Below are positions 1-10,018 of a stretch of 64,000 nucleotides of DNA, piece by piece. The stretch is taken from the NCBI GenBank assembly GCA_010094025.1, contig ML991831.1, positions 119,716-183,715 of the forward strand, in the 5' to 3' direction. The notes under the pieces are model-generated. The model ran no database searches and was not told the origin of the DNA. It saw only the letters and a program-made list of their open reading frames with translations. Made by a program: the position numbers and the translations under genes. The DNA comes from Viridothelium virens (lineage: Eukaryota; Ascomycota; Dothideomycetes; Trypetheliales; Trypetheliaceae). Position 1 is the stretch's first letter, and each line of letters opens with the position of its first letter.

Positions 1-25
1 GTCGCTGAAACGTTGAATCGTCAGT

Positions 26-859
26 ATGTCTTCGAGACATTTACATTGTATCATGATTGTTGTGTATACAACTATGGCCCACTCATATTTGATTTCGTTG
101 TCTGATCAACAGCAACCTGCAACGGCGACAGCGGTCTTAACTGCAGCCCCTGCTACTCACTATAAACGCGACAACACGCTACTCCCAGCAAGCGTATGTG
201 GTATGTGGTTGGATCCAAGTGCTTCGCTAAATACCAGTAAGAGTTGATACAAATATGACATAAACGCTTTGGCTTATTTAGATATAGTTTGGTCTCACTT
301 CTGTGCTCCTGGAACACGATGCGCAATAGATACCTTTGTAACTCCACCGGCCGTATTCTGTCCATTTTCAGAACTGCCCCCCTATACTGCATACTTTCCT
401 TATGGAGAGTGGCCGTCCGAGGGCTGTGGTACACTCCAGGCTTGCTGGTAAGGCTCATCTCTATCTTAACCATCACTTTCATAAAACCTACACTTTACAA
501 ATCCAACTAAGTGACATTTTTCCAGTGACAAGGATAACCCTCAAGTTGAGCTTTTCAAATTCGACAACGGGAACTCAACGCTTGCAAACTGCGTACCAGC
601 TACTCAGCCCAACTATACCCCTACTCGTTATGTCTCTACTCTAATAGACGATCTCTCGATTCAGCTCTCGACCTATACTCCCCCATCTATAATACCTCTG
701 CCAACCTCTACAGCTCAAGGTGATGCTTCATCACCGAGACCTCCTCGACCAAAGCACGCGCTGAGTGCCACAACCATATCTACAATAGTTTTAGGCATAA
801 CTGGTGGTGCATCAGCTATAGCTGCAGTGTATACGGTTTTTATACGTGGGCGTAGGTGA
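26..859 (+). CDS. Cys-rich protein with C-terminal membrane anchor, unknown function
   Basis: Three exons (26-236, 288-447, 526-859) give a 234-residue protein; introns are 51 and 78 nt with GTAAGA/GTAAGG donors, and the phases match. The first third carries a Lys-Arg-Asp (Kex2-like) site, then a Cys-rich stretch including VCGMW, FCAPGTRC, FCPF, EGCG and QACC, with an NST glycosylation sequon. A Ser/Thr/Pro-rich stalk leads to one hydrophobic helix (STIVLGITGGASAIAAVY) ending in RGRR, so the ectodomain should face outside or the secretory lumen with a very short cytosolic tail. This layout is common among fungal surface proteins of unknown role. I do not recognise a named domain. The start is uncertain: ATGs at 26, 53 and 74 are possible, and an upstream exon outside the window cannot be excluded. 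Gene structure is seen in the sequence; the location is inferred. Confidence 0.7.
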
Positions 860-1243
860 AGTTTCACTGGCAGAGAATCGAAGGCGGAAGAATAATATGT
901 AGTGGAGTATTACTATACACAACACGGGTAGCCAAAGAGATAAAACAAAAGGCATAGAATATACAGTCCAGAATGATTTCATTCAATTCTATACTATTCT
1001 AATTTCAACAGCTAATCTAGTATTCCTGCACTCCAGTTAGGTGGAAAGCAAAGCAAGACCCCTAGTATACAAAGCAGCGCCCAGTTAGGCTGAAATTGGT
1101 AGCTGGTTCACCGGAACACCGACTTACTGTAACTGATATCAGAGCAGTCACAAGGAACGGTATTTGACCATTTTAATATCGAGGGTTCTGGTTTATTGGA
1201 ATTATTATTTCAGTTTTGATAAAGGAGAGTTTTGATAATAATC
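860..1243. other. AT-rich intergenic stretch
   Basis: I see no gene here. It holds the presumed 3' end of the upstream gene and AT-rich sequence leading into the diverged repeat. Confidence 0.6.
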
Positions 1244-1677
1244 AGGGGTCACCTTTTACCAAAAAGAATATAACAGAAGTACCTAACATTTGTTATAAAG
1301 TTGTTATAAACTGCTTAAGCCTTAAATAATCTATTATAATACTAATCTTTATTAATCCTAACTTGTCTCTGCCACACAGTCTCTCTGCGTATCCTAAGCC
1401 CTGTCTCTTACAAGTTTCTTATTATCTCGCCTCCGAGCAAGAGAGCCTCGTTGAGTCGGTCGGCCGGTACGTGGTAGATGAGGACTGAGATCTCGGCGAC
1501 GTTCTCTGTTGGTCAATTGGTGCGCTGTAGTTTATAACTCTTAGTCGCCGCTGGCTGTACGCCGACTACAATTGAAAACTACCCAATCACCTAATGGTAT
1601 TAATATATTTCGGTGCAAATGGGCTGAGAGATCTCACCTCCTCTAATACCATGTTCTGGTAAGCACTGTACTGTATA
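1244..1677. repeat. Diverged dispersed repeat, copy A (RIP-like)
   Basis: This segment aligns end to end with 8947-9486 in the same orientation. Both begin AGGGGTCACCTT and end GTACTGTACTGTAT-like (copy A shortened and changed in places). Differences are mostly transitions, with A carrying T or A where the other copy has C or G; several are CpA to TpA or TpG to TpA, as expected from repeat-induced point mutation. Copy A lacks two internal segments present in copy B. No ORF is present. It may be a solo LTR or a MITE-type remnant; I see no clear terminal inverted repeat or target duplication. Confidence 0.75.
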
Positions 1678-1803
1678 AGAGGTCTCAAGCGCACCGATTT
1701 TAGCGCCTTGTGCTTAGTTTTTCTGTGTATACCATTCATGTGCTATCATAGCTCCATTCTCGTCCCTGACCGCGGGCTCGTACTTAGTGGTCGTGGGTGT
1801 CAC

Positions 1804-4639
1804 CTAGGCTACTCCCCTCACCTTTAGCCGCGGTTTAAGTCGAAGCAGTTGGTACATTGGCAGTCGCAACCACCAAGATCGATGGTTAATCTCGAGAGCC
1901 TTCAAAATATCCATTTGTTCGGAGGAAAAGACATCGCTGAATGGCACCTTCATCTTCTTGGGAGCGTCGACTTTGCGAAGATCATAATTTTCTTCATATG
2001 CCGACAACAAACCTCCGTGCTCAACAAGAATCCTCGCGATAGGGAATAATGAGTCTCCAGCACGTAGCGTAGAGCAACTATCAGCAAATTGACCGAGGAT
2101 TGTGCGTGTGAATTGTTTGCGTTCCTTGAAGGTGGAAATGTCATGCTCAATGATTCCATTTGGGTCTGCTCCGACTGAGGGCAAGTATCGCACAAGCTCT
2201 TCATCGATGCCACTACTTCGATTGCTGTAGGATATATACCCACCTGTATCAAGCCTCCAGGAACACGGGAATAGTGCAAAAGAGATGAGCAAAGATCGTA
2301 AAAGAGGTTGCTTAAGGAGTCGTCTTACTTCATCGTCCTTGCTTTTGACGTACTGAGTAAGTCTATATCCTATTGCTACCGCAAGGAAGTTGAGATGAGT
2401 GCAGGTCTTCATAAAGCCGGCGCCGTGTAACCGCGGAGTAAGAATTGCCCTAGCGGGAACGGACCCACTTTCCGCGTAGATGTAAGTGCTATCCATGCTT
2501 CGCCGGATAGCATCGATGAGCTTGAATTGTGCTATATTATCTTCACTAGATTCTATTCTATTGGCGTGATAGAGAGCGCAGTCAAGGATATTAAGGTAGA
2601 ATATCTCAGCATACTTAAGTATCTGGAAGCTAGGTTGTAGCTGTGCGGTCATCGCTCAGCAGAGAGATAAATGCTCGTTGAAACCGGGTGGAGCCATTTG
2701 ACGGAGCTTGCTGTGATAGTTTTTTCCCAAGAAATCTCTCACAGTTCGGTGTAGAAAGTCGACAAGAGTGGGTGTGATTTGGCAGCCTGGCTCGCGCGGG
2801 GATTTCCCTGTGAGAAGATCGCGGCAGCGAGTTTTGAGTTTTATCCTGCACGTACGATTTATCTGCCCGATTTCCTCCTGGGAAATTGTTATGTTTACTT
2901 TGTTTAACGCATAATCTGGGTTTGCTCTTTCCAATTCTAGTAAGTAAAGTGTGAAGACGGGTATCCTAACATCCTCGACTGCTGTGGCCATCAAGAATAT
3001 TTGAGCAGCCTCCTCCCGGTAGAAGGGGTCAATTTGATCGATGATCCTTTCGAAATATAGCTCGAGAGTTGGCGGAATGTGATCGAGTCGCTTCTCGAGG
3101 GTCGTGTAGTCCTCCTCTCCGGAGACGTCCCGAAGGAGGTCCCTCACGACCAGGGAAACCCACAGCGCCACCCCTTTTGCGCGTAACGCTAGCTCAGGGA
3201 CTAGAAGCTCGCAACGAGCATCATTAGCCACGAGTCGCTTAAATTCCACATTTTCCGCAAGCATGTTTCGGATGTAGTGCTTCATATCATCTATTGTGAA
3301 GTCTTGGACAACCAGCATCCGCTCGGAATCGGTCAAAGCGTTTTCAAACGCATTCCAGGGTCTACTAGACACGCAGAGCTTGAAGTTGGAAAGCTTGGAC
3401 AGACCTTGAAGAAGGTTGATAATATCTTCTTCTCGCCCTTCATACTCATCAAGGGCATCGATAAAGAAGCAAGAACAGGAGGCCGATGACGCTGAGGACT
3501 CTGCCAGTCGTTTGAAAGCCAGAATAAGCTCGACATAGTCCCATGGTGATTTGGACACACGGTAGTGACTAAATCTGGATCCGCGTGGAGAATTTGACAC
3601 AGTATGGTCTGTAGAAGGCCGCGTTGGGATTTTTGCCTTTTCTCTCCGGAGAGCCAAAAGAAGTGACTGGCCATGTAGATTCTGCGGCCTTGTGACCATG
3701 ACTTTAGCAATGTTGTAGTCAATTGGTGTTTGGATAGAAACCTCATCAATGTTGACTTTCCGCTGCCAGCCTAGATCGGAATGAGCACGCAGCAAGAGTC
3801 GGTCTACAAATACCCTAGGACTCACCAGCCCATTGACCCAATAAATACCACTCCCATTTCGGAGCCATTCGGAAAGGTTTGTCTTGCGAGAATCGAAAAG
3901 CCATTGAAGCGTTTCGTGGTAAGCTTCACCAATTCCGTCATAGCGATCTTTCAGCATAGGAAACCAGAGACTCGCTATTATCCGTTCGTTTTTCTCGGCT
4001 TGTCTTGCCACAGTTATCGTTGTATTGATGTGAGTAGCAAGCTTGGAGAGGGATTGATCTCGTTCTGAAGACTGACTCTGAGTTTCGCAGCTTAATTTCG
4101 TGAGGTCCACGAGGAGCTGATTGAGCTTGTTGTGAGTCGAAGTTCTGATGTTTATATTTTGCTCTTGTAGTCCTCGGATACTTGATGACAATCTAGATAT
4201 CTGGCTCGTGGCTACAATTGCCGCGATTCGTTGTTGAACATAGTTTTGAATACTGAGAAGACGCTGTTTAGACAATTGAATGTCCTTGCTGTTCCAAGCA
4301 GCTCGCACCGATACTTCTGCACTTCTCAATATTCTAAGTCTAGAGTTCTTAGGGACGGAGAGCTTTCCAGTCTTGTTCTTAAAGTTTGAGAGCCAAGTCT
4401 TCACAGGTCTTCGCGAGGGTCTTGAGTTCCTTTCCATCGTTCGACAACACTGCCGAGTCAATACCTAGCTTAGAGTTTGAAGCCTTGATGTCTTCGATGA
4501 GCACCTTGAGTTCTTCCAGTTCCGAGCTGATGCTATCCGATGTATAAGCTTTTGCTACACCAGCAATTATTCGATACCCAACATCGACAAACTGCACAAT
4601 AGTCGCCGCAAGGCTCAGCGCTGATAGAGGATCAGGCAT
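1804..4639 (-). pseudogene. Broken NLR: helical N-terminal domain, NACHT, DUF7791-like
   Basis: Start ATG at 4639-4637. The N-terminus (PLSALSLAATIVQFVDVGYR) is the helical opening typical of fungal STAND/NLR proteins. One intron, 3825-3771 (55 nt), splits the NACHT P-loop: WVNGL joins AGSGKSTLM. The Walker B-like FFIDALDEYEG, the SSRPW motif and the post-NACHT FLHRTVRDFL hallmark (DUF7791-type region) follow. The frame is broken three times: a one-base-type shift near 4375-4390 between the N-terminal domain and linker; a second between 3541 and 3557, where frame must return from VTTVCP to SPWDYVELILAF; and an in-frame TGA at 2656-2658 between HLSLC and AMTAQLQ. No plausible intron explains any of them. 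Such receptors control heterokaryon incompatibility or non-self-triggered cell death; this copy is probably inactive. The family call is firm; loss of function is inferred. Confidence 0.8.
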
Positions 4640-6312
4640 AGAGAATGCTTGCAGAGAGCTATCGTCTCTTTTGACATACGTTGGGATGCCTATATAAAGT
4701 ACAACGTTAAAAGAGTTCGATACCCAGGGGCGTATAGATGAGAGATGAGTAGACCCCTACAATCTACGATTTCAGAGGATTTTTTGATTGAACGAGTATG
4801 TGAGAAGAAATGCTTGCCCCAGAGAATCTGTTAGAGTGAGCACAGGAGAACAGAACGTTTCGGTCTTGTCAGGCTGCGGACAACGTCACGCGTGGTGGAG
4901 CCTACACGCCGATCAGGAGGCTGTAATACGTGGCGGTGCTTCAAATTTGTCCCATCTACTTACTTTTCTCGAGCTCTAGCTGCTGCAGCCGCGTTGATCA
5001 ATACCAAGTTCCTAAAAACCTCTTGATGACAAGTTTTTCATAACGGGCTATAAGCTATATGATAATATCTGATCAAGAAATTATCCTTCCGCTGCAAGCG
5101 TCAGGTTATATTCGCAAGGCGAATTCGCGAACTTAGCTGATGTATCGATATCAAGAAACGATATGTACGACTCGTTCTTCCTCTACCACCTTTAAACCTT
5201 GACAAATTGCTATCAACAGAGATGCTGCAGATCGCTGGTATTGCTCGAGAACGCCGATCTAGGCATGGATCCTTGTGCTGTAGCGGGTTATTAAAAAGGA
5301 ATTGTAGGTACCCTGGGTGGGGTACCTAGAGTAAGCGTGCTAAGGTACAACAGGTACCTTACTGTTGAGGGAGGCACTGCAAAAAAGTGCACCTGACTAC
5401 TTTCGTCACCCCTTTGAACCCTCACTTCCGCACCTAGATAGCTTCTTGAGATTAGACGATATAGACATTTGTGCAAGATATCTCCTCATTCAGTGAGCCC
5501 GATATATAGGCAAGCTTAGAGACCTGAAGATAGGCTACTGATGTTGAGAGTCGAATCATGGAAAGGGGGAGACCCCATCCTGAAAAATTGGGCTCCCATG
5601 CTCAGGCTTGCCTGTGACTTCCACGGTGTGCTTCGCCTTGCTTATCTAGAGCTGAAATAAACCTCGTAGAGTAGACTCTTTGCTCAGCTCTTGGGAAATC
5701 AGCCTCTCCACCGAAGCTCAAGCTTTGTAAGACCCTTGAGCTAAACACCACTGAGCTAGCCCAGGCGCTGTCATCAGCGACGAGGATGAAACCCTGATTA
5801 GACATTCCAGTCAAGACTCAAGTTTGGACTACGTTCAGATGATACCATGAGGGACTAACTAAGGCGCCCACGGCTAGCTCAGGGCTACTAGTACCTGGCT
5901 CATAGCTTCACAGCCACAGCTCAAGATCTTTTGGGACTAACCCACCCGCCCGGACTTTACCAAGCCTTCCATGTCAAAGGCTACGCATAGTCATCATCAA
6001 GACTAGGCTTTTACTAACGCGTGTAAGGGGCTTAATGCTGCCGAGTTCGTAGCCAGGGCTCGTCCTAGTGGGTTGAGCTACTTGCTGAATTGAGAAATGA
6101 ATAGCATGCATCTGAGATGCTCGAAGCCAAAACCCAGAGATGGATTATATACATTACATTTTACTAATGAAGGGACCCATTACTCAGATGTAGCTCGTAA
6201 GCGTTCCCTCGGTTCTTGGCACAAAGCCAGAAGTTCGCGACTAAAGTATTCCAATTTTGACCCAAGCGAAGCGGCCATGAGAACTTCCGTGAGGCTACCT
6301 GGATCGCAGCTA
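4640..6312. other. Long intergenic region without a supported gene
   Basis: Only short, unconvincing reading frames occur on either strand. It includes the presumed promoter of the NLR remnant just above 4640 and a locally palindromic GGTACC-rich patch around 5308-5360. The length beside a broken NLR suggests decayed sequence, but I cannot identify a parent element. Confidence 0.5.
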
Positions 6313-8711
6313 TTATATCCATGGTATCGAGTCTGCAGTCTGTCCAACGCCTTCCGTCCATATTGATTCAGCCATACGCCTGGCACGTTCACTGTCCTTC
6401 TGGGTGGAAGTTTCAGTCACTGGAGAAGACGGAGATGAAGAAAACGAATTAGCTGAACGAGGTGAGCGAGGAATCTCGAGGAGTGTGGAATGCGGAGCCA
6501 TGGGTATAAGCGCAGAAGGGGATGAAGATCTTCTGAGGAGGTTGGTTGAGTCATTTTCGCTGAACTCGCGACGCCTTTTCGTGTATAGATGCTTATGGAA
6601 GCGTCTCGACCAGTAAGCGGTCTCGAAGAGACCTTTAAGCCGTTTTCTCGCAATGGTCTCTGCTATTTCTTCAAGTCGAGCATGTCGACGTAAGCGATAT
6701 GCTAGCTGGAAACCAGATTCGTTAGCTATCGCTTTCGAAATGTACCGGTAACTGTCCCTAAGTTGCTCACTACCGTCTCTGACGAACTCGTACGTCCCAA
6801 GCATGAAGATTAGAGTGGAAAACGAAAGACCGTGTAACGGATGAGCAAGCAAAAGGCATTCTTCATAGAAGAATTCAAGTCGCGAGCGCCTCTGCTTAAT
6901 TTCTGTTACCGGTAGTCTTTCAAGTCTATGATTCAAGGCTGTGTAGCGTATGTCTGATCTCTTCACCAGAGTACGGAGAATGATATGAAGACGAAAATCT
7001 TCGGTGTATGTGGTCAGCTTGTGTATGCGTCTAGTTTTCTGTTGGATTCAGTTAGCTTCAGCGACTACTGATGCTCTTGAACATACGCTGAGGAATTTGG
7101 GGAGCTCCTCGATAGGAATGTGGTCACTCAACAGGGGTCTTCGCATTTTCGACCACGCAGAGCGTAGGAGCTCGTACTCCCAACCAGTTAATGGTGGAAG
7201 GCTTCGGCGAATGAGCTGCTGACGGTAGTATTCGCATACAGGAATTATTTGAGAACTCCTAGTCAGTTGCGCTATCGCTTGTATTGCTGACCTTGATAGT
7301 GTACCAGGGTTCCAAGACTCTGGTCTTGACCTGTAGAAGCCGTAGGGATAGGCTTTTGGCATCAATTTGATGAGCGTGTCAGGAGTGGTCCCGAACACCA
7401 GAGCGGCCTTATCGAACGACGTTCGATTCTCCCTTCTCCCATGTATGATGATGTTAATCAATACAGATGCAGCATTTGCGCTACCGGAACCAGACTCTTC
7501 CGTCGGAGCAGCTGGCTGATGTCCATCAGTGATACTCCATTGGTTGGATGATAGTGCGATTGCTCCAGCTGCAGTGTGGGCGTCGATGGACGCCGATTTA
7601 TGCGCAGATATAAGAGGTACAATTGAATCCGAAGGTTTCTCTTTACTGGAAATTAGCTTGAATCTCAAACCTGCAGCCTGTTGACCGAGGTGGAAAGCGT
7701 CGGTGGTGGGAGTTTGGATTTCGGCACCATTTCTTGACAAATCCGGAGGTATTTTTGAGGCAAACATTGCTTGGTAGGCACGAGAGCCGAGCACGTCCAC
7801 ATCAAAAGCAAAGGAGACGCTGAGTCTCGACAGGTCATCTGAGATCGTACTGCGTTCCGTCGTAAAGGAATTTGTGTCCCAAAGCCACATTAGTGACGAG
7901 GAAGCGTCCCACGCTCGTTCGATGACTCCTCGAGTTTCGGCGTTCTGAAGAGTGCTTTTGCGTTCCGTTGAGGGCCTATAGACACGGTTACGAATAGAAA
8001 TCATCTACGACAGACGCACAAGGGGATGCAGTAGGAAATGTCGATTATGGGGCAAGCGAGGAATAGTTAGTTCTCACGTTCTGGGAAACCTGCCTTGAAA
8101 CCGGCTGACGCTCTGGGGATGAGAGCTTGATATAACATCGGATAGGAGCCACTTCGAGAGCTCTTCAATGTTCCATCTTACCATCATGCTGTCCAGGGGT
8201 TCACCAAGGTTCTGAGTTAGGCAGACTCATTTCGTTCTCAGGTCGACATTTCATACTGCATCCCCACGAAGAAGCATTTTACGTACAGCTTGGCAACCTG
8301 AAGCAGAAGGCTCAACGCCTGGATATGATCCCGTAGCATGTCACGATATCCCTTGACCTCTTCTTCGTTCCAGACTTGCCTGAAGCGTTCTTTCCATGAA
8401 AAAGTAGTCTGGGCAGCATTGAGCTCTCCCAGCTGTTCCGATATGAGCCCTACAAGTCGACGGCAAGCATCCAGGGACAAGTCCAAGTCCGAGCTCAGGT
8501 CATCAATCCAAAATGTCTCCGGGGATTGTTGGTCCAGCCATATTTGAATGCGATTAACGGCAGATTTCACAGCAGTCAGCTGGCTCAAAACCATTTGAGT
8601 ATTTTGGTCGACATTTTGTAATTTGCGTTGAAGAGAGTGAATGTGTTTGATGCTTGTAGCCGCAAGTTCTACAATCTGTATGCAACTCGCAGCGAGACCA
8701 AGAGCCTCCAT
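6313..8711 (-). CDS. Fungal N-terminal-domain protein (NLR-associated helical domain)
   Basis: Modelled exons 8711-8287, 7975-7087 and 7038-6313 encode 679 residues. The N-terminus (MEALGLAASCIQIVELA) and about 130 following helical residues match the fungal N-terminal domain seen on STAND proteins and on stand-alone proteins. The central part has a low-complexity Ser/Ala stretch. The C-terminal part carries the usual signature of this family: ELPKFLSV, then NHRLERLPVTEIK, the HPLHGLSFSTLIFMLGTYEF segment and SGFQLAYRLRRHARLEEI, ending in a Ser-rich tail. Intron 1 is long (311 nt, GTACGT donor). An in-frame TGA lies at 7048-7050. It is removed by a 48-nt intron (7086-7039) with GTATGT donor, GCTAAC branch box and CAG acceptor, but removal also deletes the usually conserved VCSRAS segment, so a nonsense mutation is the alternative. 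The biochemical role of the family is not established. Confidence 0.7.
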
Positions 8712-8946
8712 AAGCACGATTGAGAGTTTGACGACGTTACCTGTTTATGCGATTTACGAGGGTTTGAGGGAGAAGAGGAGATATATGAGGATTTGTCGCG
8801 AGTAAGCCTAACGCCGCCACCACCGATGGAATTGGCATGCATAGCCGCATCCTTCAGCCTGACACCGCGGGTCGCAGTGCATTTCTCTCCAAAGTCCAAT
8901 AAAGCGGCTCATACCGTCAGGGGCGAGTTTCGACAATACTCTGACT
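8712..8946. other. Short spacer upstream of the fungal N-terminal-domain gene
   Basis: This is the presumed promoter of the minus-strand gene starting at 8711. No other feature was recognised. Confidence 0.4.
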
Positions 8947-9486
8947 AGGGGTCACCTTCCACCGAAAAGAACATGGCAGAAGAGCCTAACATTTGTCGCT
9001 TAGCTGGTGCGAACTGCTATGATATCGGTCTTTATCAATCCTGACATGTCTCAGCCACGCAGTCTCTCCGCGCATCCCACGCCCTGTCTCTTACGAGTTT
9101 CCTGTCGCCTCGCCTCCCAGCAAGATAGGCTCCTTGTTGATGAAATTCGGACATTCCCCATGATCTCCGGCTACGCGGGACGGTGCGGGATAATCGTCGG
9201 TCGGCCAGTAAGTGATAGATGTAGGCTGAGGTCTCGCGATGTTCTCTGTCGGTCAATTGGTGCGTTGTGGGGCTTTCAGGTACTCAATGGAGGTGGGGTT
9301 TGATGATCATGCCTACTCTAGGTTTAAGTATTTGTAACTCCAGGCCACCCACCCCACTGCTGGCTGTACGCCGATCACAATTGGAAACCACACAATCACC
9401 CAATGGTATTGAAATATTTCGGCGCAAATGGGCTGAGAGATCCCACCTCCTCTGATGCCATGTTTGATAAGTACTGTACTGTATGA
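8947..9486. repeat. Dispersed repeat, copy B (less mutated)
   Basis: It is homologous to 1244-1677 along its length and in the same orientation, and it retains C and G at most sites where copy A has T or A. It contains two extra internal segments (about 9135-9190 and 9275-9350) missing from copy A. The shared 3' part includes GCTGGCTGTACGCCGA and AAATGGGCTGAGAGAT. With copy A it brackets a 7.3-kb interval that contains the NLR remnant and the fungal N-terminal-domain gene. There is no coding potential. Confidence 0.75.
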
Positions 9487-10018
9487 TAGTGTATTCTGGA
9501 ATCTACTTCGGCAAAATATCGGCTTAGAGTAGTCTCTGCTTGCTCTGCACCGCCAATGCATACCTGGTGCCTACCTAGGTAGGTTGGTTGCTCGCCTTCA
9601 CTTCACATCAACCTCTTCGTGCCGCCCAACTGCCCTTGACTGCTCCTACGTATAGAGTACATACGGTCAGCATCCTTGCTAATTATTCCTGTCAACTCTA
9701 CGCCAACTGGCTGTCCCAGAAGTTCGACCCGTGACAGGGGCTCGGAAGTAGGTACCTTAGGTAGGCTATGCCTAAGATCCGAAAAGGGCCGCACACTGGA
9801 CGTCCGCACTGTCTATGCCATACAACATGTGAGACTCTGCTCTACTACTTTATCGTCGCGCAGCTCCCCTTGCCCTACCCATTTTCCTCTCTACCCAGTC
9901 TCTCCCATCTTTCCCACTCTGGTTTCTATCAATGGTCCTTGTGCTCTTCTCGCCCCATTCTATCACTCCGTTCAAAATGGCGACCAGGTAAGGATACATT
10001 AGGGAATATACCTGGCGC
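9487..10018. other. Intergenic region between repeat B and the 3' end of the next gene
   Basis: No supported gene. Several copies of the short motif CCTAGGTAGG/TACCTTAGG occur around 9570-9770. Small plus-strand reading frames here are not conserved-looking. Confidence 0.4.

Noticed and set aside
4370-4400. Small intron explaining the first NLR frameshift
   Set aside because: The only GT-AG pair spans about 25 nt, too short to splice.
1804-8946. The bracketed interval as an intact LTR retrotransposon
   Set aside because: No gag, protease, reverse transcriptase or integrase sequence; the interior encodes host-type genes.
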